Shown here in pieces: positions 23,357 to 31,842 of a stretch of 64,000 nucleotides of DNA. This DNA comes from Streptomyces sp. NBC_00370 (GTDB lineage Bacteria; Actinomycetota; Actinomycetes; Streptomycetales; Streptomycetaceae), in assembly GCF_036084755.1 (NCBI RefSeq), contig NZ_CP107968.1, forward strand, positions 5,108,501 through 5,172,500, given 5' to 3'. Under the pieces are notes generated by a model that worked only from the letters and a program-made list of their open reading frames with translations, had not been told where the DNA came from and searched no databases. The position numbers were made by a program, and so were the translations under genes. Each line of letters begins with the position of its first letter. Position 1 is the stretch's first letter.

Positions 23357-23740
23357 ATGGCATACGGTGTGAAGATCGCCAAGGGCAAGGCCTACAAGGC
23401 CGCTGCCATCAAGCGCCGTCACATTCGCGTCCGCAAGAGGGTGTCGGGCACGCAGGAGCGCCCCCGCCTCGTCGTGACGCGTTCCAACCGCCACATGGTG
23501 GCTCAGGTCGTGGACGACATCGCGGGCCACACGCTCGCTTCGGCGTCGACACTGGACACTTCGATCCGCGGCACCGAGGGCGACAAGAGCGCCCAGGCGA
23601 AGCAGGTCGGGGCCCTGGTCGCCGAGCGCGCCAAGGCCGCCGGTATCGAGGCTGTCGTCTTCGACCGTGGTGGCAACCAGTACGCCGGGCGGATTGCCGC
23701 TCTGGCTGACGCCGCCCGCGAAGCCGGGCTGAAGTTCTGA
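23357..23740 (+). CDS. rplR: 50S ribosomal protein L18
   Basis: L18, 127 residues, binds 5S rRNA with L5. The basic N-terminus KAAAIKRRHIRVRKRVSGT and the core PRLVVTRSNRHMVAQVVDD and VVFDRGGNQYAGRIAALADA are typical. Between rplF (3-base gap) and rpsE (46-base gap). Confidence 0.99.
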   Translation: MAYGVKIAKGKAYKAAAIKRRHIRVRKRVSGTQERPRLVVTRSNRHMVAQVVDDIAGHTLASASTLDTSIRGTEGDKSAQAKQVGALVAERAKAAGIEAVVFDRGGNQYAGRIAALADAAREAGLKF

Positions 23741-23786
23741 GCCCCGGTTCCTACGCAAAGCGGACGTAACAGAGAGAGGTAAACAA

Positions 23787-24392
23787 ATGCCTGGACCCCA
23801 GCGCCGCGGAAGCGGTGCCGGTGGCGGCGAGCGGCGGGACCGGAAGGGCCGTGACGGCGGCGCGTCTGCCGCCGAGAAGACCGCGTACGTTGAGCGCGTC
23901 GTCGCGATCAACCGCGTCGCCAAGGTTGTCAAGGGTGGTCGTCGCTTCAGCTTCACCGCGCTCGTCGTGGTGGGTGACGGTGACGGCACCGTGGGTGTCG
24001 GTTACGGCAAGGCCAAGGAGGTGCCGGCCGCCATCGCCAAGGGTGTTGAGGAGGCCAAGAAGCACTTCTTCAAGGTCCCCCGTATCCAGGGCACCATCCC
24101 GCACCCGATCCAGGGTGAGAAGGCCGCGGGCGTCGTCCTGCTGAAGCCTGCTTCCCCCGGTACCGGCGTTATCGCCGGTGGTCCGGTGCGTGCCGTGCTC
24201 GAGTGCGCCGGCGTCCACGACATCCTGTCGAAGTCGCTCGGTTCCTCGAACCCCATCAACATCGTGCACGCGACCGTGGCGGCCCTCCAGGGCCTGCAGC
24301 GTCCCGAGGAGATCGCGGCCCGCCGCGGTCTGCCCCTTGAGGACGTCGCCCCCGCGGCTCTGCTCCGTGCGCGTGCGGGAGCGGGTGCGTAA
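23787..24392 (+). CDS. rpsE: 30S ribosomal protein S5
   Basis: S5, 201 residues, contributes to decoding fidelity (ram phenotype region) and mRNA helicase activity. A Gly/Arg-rich N-terminal extension of about 28 residues precedes the double-stranded-RNA-binding-like domain (AYVERVVAINRVAKVVKGGR, split by the standard ERVVAINRVAKVVKGG motif). Later GTGVIAGGPVRAVLECAGVH is conserved. Start after GAGAGAGG; stop overlaps the rpmD ATG (TAATGG). Confidence 0.99.
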   Translation: MPGPQRRGSGAGGGERRDRKGRDGGASAAEKTAYVERVVAINRVAKVVKGGRRFSFTALVVVGDGDGTVGVGYGKAKEVPAAIAKGVEEAKKHFFKVPRIQGTIPHPIQGEKAAGVVLLKPASPGTGVIAGGPVRAVLECAGVHDILSKSLGSSNPINIVHATVAALQGLQRPEEIAARRGLPLEDVAPAALLRARAGAGA

Positions 24393-24574
24393 TGGCTCGC
24401 CTCAAGATCACGCAGACGAAGTCGTACATCGGTAGCAAGCAGAACCACCGCGACACCCTGCGTTCGCTCGGGCTCAAGCGCCTGAACGACGTGGTTGTCA
24501 AGGAGGACCGTCCCGAGTTCCGCGGCATGGCGAACACCGTGCGGCACCTCGTCACGGTCGAGGAGGTCGACTGA
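24392..24574 (+). CDS. rpmD: 50S ribosomal protein L30
   Basis: L30, 60 residues. Starts MARLKITQTKSYIGSKQNHR and includes TLRSLGLKRLNDVVVKEDRP, the conserved core. It overlaps rpsE by one base and lies 1 base before rplO, so S5-L30-L15 are tightly coupled. Confidence 0.99.
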   Translation: MARLKITQTKSYIGSKQNHRDTLRSLGLKRLNDVVVKEDRPEFRGMANTVRHLVTVEEVD

Positions 24575-24575
24575 C

Positions 24576-25031
24576 ATGGCGGAGAACAACCCGCTGAAGG
24601 TCCACAACCTCCGGCCTGCCCCGGGCGCCAAGACCGCCAAGACCCGTGTGGGTCGTGGTGAGGCGTCCAAGGGTAAGACCGCAGGTCGTGGCACCAAGGG
24701 CACCAAGGCCCGTTACCAGGTTCCGGCGCGCTTCGAGGGTGGGCAGATGCCCCTCCACATGCGTCTGCCGAAGCTCAAGGGCTTCAAGAACCCGTTTCGT
24801 ACCGAGTATCAGGTCGTCAACCTGGACAAGCTCGGCGCTCTCTACCCCGAGGGCGGCGAGGTCACGGTGGCCGATCTGATCACCAAGGGCGCGGTTCGCA
24901 AGAACAGCCTCGTCAAGGTCCTGGGCCAGGGCGAGATCTCCGTGGCGCTGCAGGTTTCGGTTGACGCCGTCTCCGGCTCCGCCAAGGAGAAGATTGCCGC
25001 CGCCGGCGGCACCGTCACCGAGCTCGTCTGA
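24576..25031 (+). CDS. rplO: 50S ribosomal protein L15
   Basis: L15, 151 residues, late-assembly 50S protein. ATG 24576 gives MAENNPLKVHNLRPAPGAKT. Glycine-rich segment RVGRGEASKGKTAGRGTKG and FEGGQMPLHMRLPKLKGFKN are diagnostic. Last spc-type ribosomal gene before a hairpin terminator (25062-25105) that separates it from secY. Confidence 0.99.
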   Translation: MAENNPLKVHNLRPAPGAKTAKTRVGRGEASKGKTAGRGTKGTKARYQVPARFEGGQMPLHMRLPKLKGFKNPFRTEYQVVNLDKLGALYPEGGEVTVADLITKGAVRKNSLVKVLGQGEISVALQVSVDAVSGSAKEKIAAAGGTVTELV

Positions 25032-25061
25032 GACATTTCGGACACGTCGGTGGATTGATTC

Positions 25062-25105
25062 AACCAGCCGGGGATGCCTCTACTAAGGGGGCATCCCCGG
25101 TTGGT
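25062..25105 (+). terminator. Hairpin terminator between rplO and secY
   Basis: Arms 25062-25078 and 25090-25105 pair over about 15 positions (core CCGGGGATGCC/GGCATCCCCGG plus flanking pairs and one G-U). It sits 30 bases after the rplO stop. The remaining 152 bases up to secY must then hold a secY promoter; I found no convincing hexamers there, only a small CCGAG/CTCGG inverted repeat near 25173. Confidence 0.75.
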
Positions 25106-25257
25106 CGTTGGTTGGCCGTTCCACCTGAAGCACTGCCGCCGGTATGGTGGCGTTGCATTGCTGCTGCATTACACCGAGGGTTCTCTCTCGGACCGTATCC
25201 GTCGATCCTCAATACCGTCACCTCTGACGCAGTAGCGCGGGGGTCGCAGGAGGCACC

Positions 25258-26577
25258 GTGCTCACCGCGTTCGCCCGGGCGTTCAGGACGCCCGACCTGC
25301 GCAAGAAGCTGCTCTTCACACTCGGCATGATCGTGCTGTACCGGCTCGGGGCGCACATCCCCGTCCCCGGTGTCAGCTACACGAACGTCCAGACGTGTGT
25401 CGACGCGGCCCAGAAGGGCAACAACAGCCTGTTCGGTCTGGTGAACATGTTCAGCGGCGGGGCACTGCTGCAGATCACGATCTTCGCGCTCGGCATCATG
25501 CCGTACATCACAGCGAGCATCATTCTGCAGCTGCTGACCGTGGTCATCCCCAGGCTGGAAGCCCTCAAGAAGGAGGGCTCCTCAGGTCAGACGAAGATCA
25601 CGCAGTACACGCGTTATCTGACCGTGGCCCTCGCCATCCTGCAGGGCACCGGCCTCGTCGCCACCGCCCGCAGCGGAGCGCTCTTCAGCGGCTGCCCGGT
25701 CGCTTCGGAGATCGTCCCCGACCAGTCGATCTTCACCACCGTCGTGATGGTGGTCACCATGACCGCCGGTACCTGCGCCGTCATGTGGCTCGGTGAGCTC
25801 ATCACCGACAAGGGCATCGGCAACGGCATGTCGATCCTCATGTTCATCTCGATCGCCGCCGGCTTCCCCGGTTCGCTCTGGGCCATCAAGCAGAGCGGTC
25901 ACCTGGCCAAGGGCTGGATCGAGTTCGGGACGGTCATCCTCATCGGCTTCGTGATGGTCGGGCTCGTGGTCTTCGTCGAACAGGCGCAGCGCCGCATCCC
26001 CGTGCAGTACGCGAAGCGCATGATCGGCCGCAGGTCGTACGGCGGTACGTCGACCTACATCCCGCTCAAGGTCAACCAGGCGGGTGTGATCCCCGTCATC
26101 TTCGCCTCGTCGCTGCTCTACATCCCGGCGCTGGTCGCGCAGTTCTCCAACTCGCAGTCGGGCTGGAAGACCTGGATCGAGGGCCACTTCGTCAAGGGCG
26201 ACCACCCGTACTACATCGTCACGTACTTCCTGTTGATCGTGTTCTTCGCCTTCTTCTACGTGGCGATCTCGTTCAACCCTGAAGAAGTCGCTGACAACAT
26301 GAAGAAGTATGGTGGCTTCATCCCGGGTATCCGGGCGGGCCGGCCCACCGCCGAGTACCTGAGCTACGTGCTCAACAGGATCACTTGGCCAGGCTCGCTG
26401 TACCTGGGACTGATCGCTCTTGTGCCGACACTGGCGTTGGCAGGCTACGGCGGTGCGAACCAGAACTTCCCGTTCGGCGGGACGAGCATCCTGATCATCG
26501 TGGGTGTGGGTCTGGAGACCGTGAAGCAGATCGAGAGCCAGCTTCAGCAGCGCAATTACGAAGGGTTCCTCCGCTGA
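25258..26577 (+). CDS. secY: Protein translocase subunit SecY
   Basis: SecY, 439 residues, channel subunit of the Sec translocon with ten membrane helices. GTG start after GCAGGAGGC. It begins MLTAFARAFRTPDLRKKLLF; the plug/TM2 region follows LFGLVNMFSGGALLQITIFA, and cytosolic loops KRMIGRRSYGGTSTYIPLKV and GFIPGIRAGRPTAEYL are the ribosome/SecA contact sites. secY-adk-map follows rplO as in other actinobacteria. The stop overlaps the adk start by one base. Confidence 0.99.
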   Translation: MLTAFARAFRTPDLRKKLLFTLGMIVLYRLGAHIPVPGVSYTNVQTCVDAAQKGNNSLFGLVNMFSGGALLQITIFALGIMPYITASIILQLLTVVIPRLEALKKEGSSGQTKITQYTRYLTVALAILQGTGLVATARSGALFSGCPVASEIVPDQSIFTTVVMVVTMTAGTCAVMWLGELITDKGIGNGMSILMFISIAAGFPGSLWAIKQSGHLAKGWIEFGTVILIGFVMVGLVVFVEQAQRRIPVQYAKRMIGRRSYGGTSTYIPLKVNQAGVIPVIFASSLLYIPALVAQFSNSQSGWKTWIEGHFVKGDHPYYIVTYFLLIVFFAFFYVAISFNPEEVADNMKKYGGFIPGIRAGRPTAEYLSYVLNRITWPGSLYLGLIALVPTLALAGYGGANQNFPFGGTSILIIVGVGLETVKQIESQLQQRNYEGFLR

Positions 26578-27239
26578 TGCGAATCGTCCTCGTCGGACCG
26601 CCCGGTGCCGGCAAGGGAACGCAGGCCGCGTACCTTGCCAAGAACCTCTCGATCCCGCACATTTCCACGGGCGACCTCTTCCGTGCCAACATCAGTCAGG
26701 GCACGGACCTGGGCAAACAGGCGAAATCGTTCATGGACGAGGGCAAGCTGGTCCCCGACGAGGTCACGATCGCCATGGCGCAGGACCGGATGAAGCAGCC
26801 GGACGCCGTCAACGGCTTCCTGCTGGACGGCTTCCCGCGCAACGTGTCGCAGGCGAAGGCACTGGACGCGGCGCTCGCCGCCGACGGTGTGAAGCTGGAC
26901 GCGGTGCTCGACCTGGAGGTCCCCGAGGACGAGGTCGTGAAGCGGATCGCCGGCCGCCGGGTCTGCCGTAACGACAGCTCGCACGTCTTCCACGTCACCT
27001 ACAGCCCCCCGAAGCGCGAGGGCGTGTGTGACGAGTGCGGCGGCGAGCTGTACCAGCGGGACGACGACTCCGAGGAGACCGTCCGGACCCGTCTTGAGGT
27101 CTACCACACGCAGACCGAGCCGATCATCGACCACTACAGGTCCCAGGGCCTCGTGATCACGATCTCCGCGCTCGGCAAGGTCACCGAGGTGACCGACCGC
27201 GCGATGGAGGCGCTCCGGCGCGACGACGAGGCCGCGTAG
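26577..27239 (+). CDS. adk: Adenylate kinase
   Basis: Adenylate kinase, 220 residues, catalyses ATP + AMP to 2 ADP. ATG at 26577 overlaps the secY TGA (TGATG). P-loop GPPGAGKGTQA is at residues 7-17; AMP-site motif GFLLDGFPRNVSQA follows; the long LID carries Cys residues in RRVCRND and EGVCDECGG, a partial zinc-LID pattern usual in Streptomyces. A hairpin (27283-27314) lies before map. Confidence 0.98.
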   Translation: MRIVLVGPPGAGKGTQAAYLAKNLSIPHISTGDLFRANISQGTDLGKQAKSFMDEGKLVPDEVTIAMAQDRMKQPDAVNGFLLDGFPRNVSQAKALDAALAADGVKLDAVLDLEVPEDEVVKRIAGRRVCRNDSSHVFHVTYSPPKREGVCDECGGELYQRDDDSEETVRTRLEVYHTQTEPIIDHYRSQGLVITISALGKVTEVTDRAMEALRRDDEAA

Positions 27240-27282
27240 CGCCTTCGGCGAGTGTGTGCGGTGTGCAGTTCAGAGTGACGTT

Positions 27283-27314
27283 ACGGCCGCGGTGTCCCCG
27301 GACGCCGCGGCCGT
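27283..27314 (+). terminator. Hairpin between adk and map
   Basis: A perfect 10-bp stem ACGGCCGCGG/CCGCGGCCGT (27283-27292 with 27305-27314) encloses a 12-base loop. It lies 43 bases after adk and 60 bases before map, and could terminate or attenuate the secY-adk transcript. Confidence 0.6.
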
Positions 27315-27374
27315 ACTGTTGAGTACGGATCGTTGAGTCACGGATCGTCCGAGTCAGGTGGAAGGCGCACAACC

Positions 27375-28211
27375 ATGGTGCAGATCAAGACCCCCGAGCA
27401 GATCGCGAAGATGCGCGAGGCGGGGCTGGTCGTCGCCGCTGTGCACGCGGCCACGGCCGAGGCCGCGGTTCCGGGTGCCACCACGAAGGACCTCGACCTG
27501 GTCGCCCGCAAGGTGCTCGCCGATCATGACGCGAAGCCGAACTTCCTCGGGTACGGCGGCTTCCCCGCGACGATCTGCACGTCCGTGAACGAGGTCGTGG
27601 TGCACGGCATCCCGGACGACAAGACCGTCCTCAAGGAGGGCGACATCATCTCCATCGACGCCGGCGCGATCGTGGACGGCTGGCACGGCGACGCCGCCTT
27701 CACCGCGTTCGTCGGCGAGGGCCACGCGCCCGAGCTGGTCGAGCTGTCCCGGGTGACCGAGGAGTCGATGTGGGCGGGCATCGCCGCGATGCGCAACGGC
27801 GCCCGGCTGGTCGACGTGTCGCGCGCGATCGAGACGTACATCCGCCGCCAGCCGCGGCCCGGCGGCGGCAAGTACGGGATCGTCGAGGACTACGGCGGCC
27901 ACGGCATCGGCACCGAGATGCACATGGACCCGCACCTGCTGAACTATGTCTCCCGCAAGCGCGGCAAGGGCCCCAAGCTGATCCCCGGCTTCTGCCTCGC
28001 GATCGAGCCGATGGTCTCGCTCGGCACCCCGCACACCGAGGTGCTGGCGGACGAGTGGACGGTCATCACGACCGACGGCACCTGGTCATCGCACTGGGAG
28101 CACTCGATCGCGCTGACCGAGGAGGGCCCGCTGGTGCTGACCGCCCCCGACGGGGGCAAGGCGAAGCTGGCCGAGCTGGGCGTGACCGCCGCGCCGGACC
28201 CGCTGGCCTGA
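27375..28211 (+). CDS. map: Methionine aminopeptidase, type I
   Basis: 278 residues from ATG 27375; removes the initiator methionine from nascent proteins. Metal ligands are recognisable: Asp in SIDAGAIVDGWHGDAA (two Asp), His in GHGIGTEMH, Glu in IEPMVSLGT, and the final Glu in the TWSSHWEHSIALTEEGP block (WEHSIA). The length is typical of the class I enzyme without an N-terminal zinc extension. Streptomyces has more than one Map; this is the secY-linked one. Confidence 0.98.
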   Translation: MVQIKTPEQIAKMREAGLVVAAVHAATAEAAVPGATTKDLDLVARKVLADHDAKPNFLGYGGFPATICTSVNEVVVHGIPDDKTVLKEGDIISIDAGAIVDGWHGDAAFTAFVGEGHAPELVELSRVTEESMWAGIAAMRNGARLVDVSRAIETYIRRQPRPGGGKYGIVEDYGGHGIGTEMHMDPHLLNYVSRKRGKGPKLIPGFCLAIEPMVSLGTPHTEVLADEWTVITTDGTWSSHWEHSIALTEEGPLVLTAPDGGKAKLAELGVTAAPDPLA

Positions 28212-28257
28212 TGTGCGCGTTGCTTAAAAATCTCTGGTAGTGGGCACACTTCTCGGA

Positions 28258-28287
28258 TTCGTCTTTTCGAGGGTGCTGTCGTAGACT
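28258..28287 (+). promoter_or_regulatory. Candidate promoter for infA
   Basis: TTCGTC (28258-28263) and TAGACT (28282-28287) are 18 bases apart; the -10 is good and the -35 is weak. Placement 101 bases before infA fits a separate promoter for infA-rpmJ-rpsM-rpsK. Not verified. Confidence 0.4.
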
Positions 28288-28387
28288 GACGCGTCGGCTC
28301 TGGTGTATCCGTGTGTCCGCATGCAGCAACGCATGAGGATGCCGAGTGGCCGGAGTCGATCAAGGTAGCCGATTCGAAGGGCGAAGC

Positions 28388-28609
28388 GTGGCCAAGAAGC
28401 AAGGTGCCATCGAAATTGAGGGCACCGTGATCGAGTCCCTCCCGAATGCCATGTTCAGGGTGGAGCTCCAGAACGGTCACAAGGTCCTCGCGCACATCAG
28501 CGGCAAGATGCGGATGCACTACATCCGGATCCTTCCCGATGACCGGGTCGTGGTGGAGCTGTCTCCGTACGACCTGACGCGTGGCCGGATCGTCTACCGA
28601 TACAAGTAG
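28388..28609 (+). CDS. infA: Translation initiation factor IF-1
   Basis: IF-1, 73 residues, S1/OB-fold factor that occupies the 30S A site during initiation. GTG start at 28388 after GAAGGGCG; upstream in-frame codons lack a ribosome binding site. Sequence MAKKQGAIEIEGTVIESLPN with GKMRMHYIRILPDDRVVVEL is canonical. Followed 55 bases later by rpmJ. Confidence 0.99.
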   Translation: MAKKQGAIEIEGTVIESLPNAMFRVELQNGHKVLAHISGKMRMHYIRILPDDRVVVELSPYDLTRGRIVYRYK

Positions 28610-28664
28610 ATCTTGCCGCCGCCCGTTCTTGGGCGTTGGCACTGACCCGGAGAACCTCAATCCC

Positions 28665-28778
28665 ATGAAGGTCAAGCCGAGCGTCAAGAAGATCTGCGAC
28701 AAGTGCAAGGTGATCCGCCGTCACGGTCGGGTCATGGTCATCTGCGACAACCTGCGCCACAAGCAGCGCCAGGGCTGA
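28665..28778 (+). CDS. rpmJ: 50S ribosomal protein L36
   Basis: L36, 37 residues, the smallest ribosomal protein. MKVKPSVKKICDKCKVIRRH with the zinc ligands C11, C14, C27 and H32 (CDNLRHKQRQG), so the C+ zinc-containing form. Between infA and rpsM; ribosome binding site CGGAGA lies about 11 bases upstream. Confidence 0.98.
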   Translation: MKVKPSVKKICDKCKVIRRHGRVMVICDNLRHKQRQG

Positions 28779-28851
28779 CGCACGACCCCCTGCCTTACCG
28801 CAGTACTTCGCGCGACGCGAGCAATCGTAATCACGCAGTGTCCGACATAGA

Positions 28852-28896
28852 GCACACCTGGTGTGCGAATGCCGACACCTCCGGCGGAGGCCGGAG
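28852..28896 (+). promoter_or_regulatory. Two inverted repeats in the rpmJ-rpsM spacer
   Basis: GCACACC-T-GGTGTGC (28852-28866) is a 15-base palindrome, and CTCCGGC-GGAG-GCCGGAG (28879-28896) is a perfect 7-bp hairpin with a 4-base loop. Both lie in the 200-base spacer before rpsM. They could be an operator and an attenuator-like hairpin; neither is a clear terminator. Confidence 0.45.
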
Positions 28897-28978
28897 ACCC
28901 GACCGCAGTCGCTGTGAAGCTCCTGCGGACACCGGGACCGACACTGCGGAAGACCTCCGAAATCATCAGGAGCCATGA

Positions 28979-29359
28979 ATGGCACGCCTCGCAGGCGTTG
29001 ACCTCCCGCGCGAAAAGCGCGTCGAGGTCGCCCTCACGTACGTCTTCGGTATCGGGCGCACCCGGTCCAAGGAGACGCTCGCCGCCACGGGAGTCAGCCC
29101 CGACGTCCGCGTCCGCGACCTTGCCGAGGAAGACCTCGTCAAGATCCGCGAGTACGTCGACGCCAACCTCAAGACCGAGGGTGACCTCCGCCGTGAGGTC
29201 GCCGCCGACATCCGCCGCAAGGTGGAGATCGGCTGCTACCAGGGTCTTCGGCACCGTCGTGGCCTGCCGGTGCACGGTCAGCGCACCAGCACGAACGCTC
29301 GTACCCGCAAGGGTCCGCGTCGCGCCATTGCCGGCAAGAAGAAGCCGGGCAAGAAGTAG
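28979..29359 (+). CDS. rpsM: 30S ribosomal protein S13
   Basis: S13, 126 residues, head protein contacting P-site tRNA and the subunit bridge. MARLAGVDLPREKRVEVALT, the YQGLRHRRGLPVHGQRTSTN block and the basic tail GPRRAIAGKKKPGKK are conserved. GGAG about 9 bases upstream. First gene of the rpsM-rpsK group. Confidence 0.99.
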   Translation: MARLAGVDLPREKRVEVALTYVFGIGRTRSKETLAATGVSPDVRVRDLAEEDLVKIREYVDANLKTEGDLRREVAADIRRKVEIGCYQGLRHRRGLPVHGQRTSTNARTRKGPRRAIAGKKKPGKK

Positions 29360-29426
29360 TCCTCAGCCGGACGCTTATCAGCGGTCTTCGCTGTAGGACC
29401 GACCACCTCCACGCAGGAGTAAAGAC

Positions 29427-29831
29427 ATGCCTCCGAAGGGCCGTCAGGGCGCAGCCAAGAAGGTGCGCCGCAAGGAAAAGAAGAACGTCGCTCACGGGCA
29501 CGCCCACATCAAGAGCACGTTCAACAACACCATCGTCTCGATCACCGACCCCTCGGGCAACGTGATCTCCTGGGCCTCCGCCGGCCACGTCGGCTTCAAG
29601 GGCTCGCGTAAGTCCACTCCCTTCGCCGCGCAGATGGCCGCCGAGTCGGCCGCCCGTCGCGCGCAGGAGCACGGCATGCGCAAGGTCGACGTCTTCGTCA
29701 AGGGTCCCGGCTCCGGCCGTGAGACCGCGATCCGCTCCCTCCAGGCCACCGGCCTTGAGGTGGGTTCGATCCAGGACGTCACCCCCACCCCGCACAACGG
29801 CTGCCGTCCGCCCAAGCGCCGCCGCGTCTGA
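29427..29831 (+). CDS. rpsK: 30S ribosomal protein S11
   Basis: S11, 134 residues, platform protein at the E site. N-terminal basic extension (KGRQGAAKKVRRKEKKNVAH) then HAHIKSTFNNTIVSITDPSG and the C-terminal TPTPHNGCRPPKRRRV are diagnostic. Ribosome binding site CAGGAG. A hairpin and a 162-base spacer follow before rpoA; no rpsD is present between them, as usual for actinobacteria. Confidence 0.99.
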   Translation: MPPKGRQGAAKKVRRKEKKNVAHGHAHIKSTFNNTIVSITDPSGNVISWASAGHVGFKGSRKSTPFAAQMAAESAARRAQEHGMRKVDVFVKGPGSGRETAIRSLQATGLEVGSIQDVTPTPHNGCRPPKRRRV

Positions 29832-29862
29832 GGCCCGGTTGTCTCGCACGCCTTGAGTGTCC

Positions 29863-29894
29863 GGGCGGTACGGCTCGTAAGGGCCGTGCCGCCC
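29863..29894 (+). terminator. Hairpin between rpsK and rpoA
   Basis: GGGCGGTACGGC (29863-29874) pairs with GCCGTGCCGCCC (29883-29894), 12 bp with one T-G wobble and an 8-base loop. A second small stem, GTGCAG/CTGCAC (29909-29914 with 29925-29930), lies further on. rpoA therefore may have its own promoter or be expressed at reduced level by read-through. Confidence 0.6.
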
Positions 29895-29993
29895 GTACCC
29901 TTGAGACTGTGCAGTGGGTTTTGGCTGCACGGTGAGTTTGAGCAGTACTGAAGGACGTCAAATAGCGGGCGTCCCCAAAAGAAGGAATCACGC

Positions 29994-31016
29994 ATGCTTA
30001 TCGCTCAGCGTCCGTCGCTGACCGAAGAGGTCGTCGACGAATACCGCTCCCGGTTCGTCATCGAGCCGCTGGAGCCGGGTTTCGGTTACACGCTCGGTAA
30101 CTCCCTCCGCCGTACGCTCCTCTCCTCGATCCCCGGTGCCGCTGTCACCAGCATCCGGATCGACGGAGTCCTGCACGAGTTCACCACCGTGCCGGGCGTC
30201 AAGGAGGACGTGACCGACCTCATCCTCAACATCAAGCAGCTGGTCGTCTCCTCGGAGCACGACGAGCCGGTCGTGATGTACCTGCGCAAGCAGGGTCCCG
30301 GCCTGGTCACCGCCGCCGACATCGCGCCCCCGGCCGGTGTCGAGGTGCACAACCCGGACCTCGTCCTCGCCACGCTCAACGGCAAGGGCAAGCTGGAGAT
30401 GGAGCTGACCGTCGAGCGCGGTCGCGGCTACGTCTCCGCCGTCCAGAACAAGCAGGTGGGCCAGGAGATCGGCCGGATCCCGGTCGACTCCATCTACTCG
30501 CCGGTGCTCAAGGTCACGTACAAGGTCGAGGCGACCCGTGTCGAGCAGCGCACCGACTTCGACAAGCTGATCGTCGACGTCGAGACCAAGCAGGCCATGC
30601 GGCCGCGCGACGCCATGGCGTCCGCCGGTAAGACGCTGGTCGAGCTGTTCGGTCTGGCGCGCGAGCTCAACATCGACGCCGAGGGCATCGACATGGGCCC
30701 GTCGCCGACGGACGCGGCACTCGCCGCCGATCTCGCCCTGCCGATCGAGGAGCTTGAGCTCACCGTTCGGTCGTACAACTGCCTCAAGCGCGAGGGCATC
30801 CACTCCGTGGGTGAGCTCGTGGCGCGTTCCGAGGCCGACCTGCTCGACATCCGCAACTTCGGTGCGAAGTCGATCGACGAGGTCAAGGCGAAGCTGGCCG
30901 GCATGGGCCTGGCGCTCAAGGACAGCCCGCCCGGATTCGACCCGACCGCCGCCGCCGACGCCTTCGGTGCCGACGACGACGCGGACGCGGGTTTCGTGGA
31001 GACCGAGCAGTACTGA
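29994..31016 (+). CDS. rpoA: RNA polymerase alpha subunit
   Basis: Alpha subunit, 340 residues. Start MLIAQRPSLTEEVVDEYRSR is the standard actinobacterial N-terminus. N-terminal dimerisation domain to about residue 230 (LEPGFGYTLGNSLRRTLLSS); C-terminal DNA- and activator-binding domain from about 245 (PIEELELTVRSYNCLKREGI, LLDIRNFGAKSIDEVKAKL). Acidic tail. Ribosome binding site AGAAGGAA. Followed by rplQ as in most bacteria. Confidence 0.99.
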   Translation: MLIAQRPSLTEEVVDEYRSRFVIEPLEPGFGYTLGNSLRRTLLSSIPGAAVTSIRIDGVLHEFTTVPGVKEDVTDLILNIKQLVVSSEHDEPVVMYLRKQGPGLVTAADIAPPAGVEVHNPDLVLATLNGKGKLEMELTVERGRGYVSAVQNKQVGQEIGRIPVDSIYSPVLKVTYKVEATRVEQRTDFDKLIVDVETKQAMRPRDAMASAGKTLVELFGLARELNIDAEGIDMGPSPTDAALAADLALPIEELELTVRSYNCLKREGIHSVGELVARSEADLLDIRNFGAKSIDEVKAKLAGMGLALKDSPPGFDPTAAADAFGADDDADAGFVETEQY

Positions 31017-31105
31017 GCAGTCCCTCGAATTTCCCGGGGCGGCCGCTCCGGGGGAACTGACATCGGTACCTGATACGGCCGGTGCAGATATGAAGGAGTA
31101 ACACC

Positions 31106-31624
31106 ATGCCTCAGCCCGCCAAGGGTGCCCGTCTGGGCGGCAGCGGCGCGCACGAGAAGCTTCTCCTCGCGAACCTCGCGAAGTCGCTCTTCGAGCACGG
31201 CCGTATCACCACCACCGAGGCGAAGGCCCGCCGTGTGCGGCCCGTCGCCGAGCGTCTGATCACCAAGGCGAAGCGGGGCGACATCCACAACCGTCGCCAG
31301 GTGCTGCAGTCGATCACCGACAAGTCGGTCGTGCACACCCTCTTCACCGAGATCGCGCCGCGGTACGAGAACCGCCCCGGTGGCTACACCCGCATCACCA
31401 AGATCGGCAACCGTCGTGGCGACAACGCCCCGATGGCGGTCATCGAGCTGGTCGAGGCCCTGACCGTGGCGCAGGCTGCCACCGGTGAGGCCGAGGCGGC
31501 GACGAAGCGCGCGGTCAAGGAGGACGCCCTGAAGAAGGACGCCCCCGCCGAGACCGTCGAGGACGCGAAGCCGGTCGAGGACGCGAAGCCCGCGGAAGCG
31601 GCTGACGAGTCCAAGGACGCCTGA
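31106..31624 (+). CDS. rplQ: 50S ribosomal protein L17
   Basis: L17, 172 residues, near the tunnel exit. Core of about 120 residues: MPQPAKGARLGGSGAHEKLL, TTEAKARRVRPVAERLITKA and GGYTRITKIGNRRGDNAPMA. A C-terminal Ala/Glu/Lys-rich tail of about 50 residues with repeated EDAKPVEDAKPAE is an actinobacterial extension and probably disordered. Strong GAAGGAG ribosome binding site. Followed by a textbook terminator. Confidence 0.98.
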   Translation: MPQPAKGARLGGSGAHEKLLLANLAKSLFEHGRITTTEAKARRVRPVAERLITKAKRGDIHNRRQVLQSITDKSVVHTLFTEIAPRYENRPGGYTRITKIGNRRGDNAPMAVIELVEALTVAQAATGEAEAATKRAVKEDALKKDAPAETVEDAKPVEDAKPAEAADESKDA

Positions 31625-31630
31625 CGTCCG

Positions 31631-31671
31631 AAGAACGGGCCCGCTCCCTTTGGGGGGGCGGGCCCGTTCTT
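31631..31671 (+). terminator. Terminator after rplQ
   Basis: A perfect 14-bp stem (31631-31644 AAGAACGGGCCCGC with 31658-31671 GCGGGCCCGTTCTT) starts 7 bases after the rplQ stop; partial pairing inside extends it. The 3' side is T-rich (TTCTTG). It ends the alpha operon. Confidence 0.9.
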
Positions 31672-31842
31672 GTGTTTGAATGACGCAACCGTACGAGAGT
31701 TGCGGACTACGAGAGACAGAGATTTCTGCCCGGTGACGGAGTCGGCGTGGGGTGTGTGTCCCCGCTCCACGCCAGAACTGGACGGTTCCAGGCGACGACC
31801 CCGAGTGGGCGGCGCCCCGCCGGGCAGCGAAGAGGATACGCC

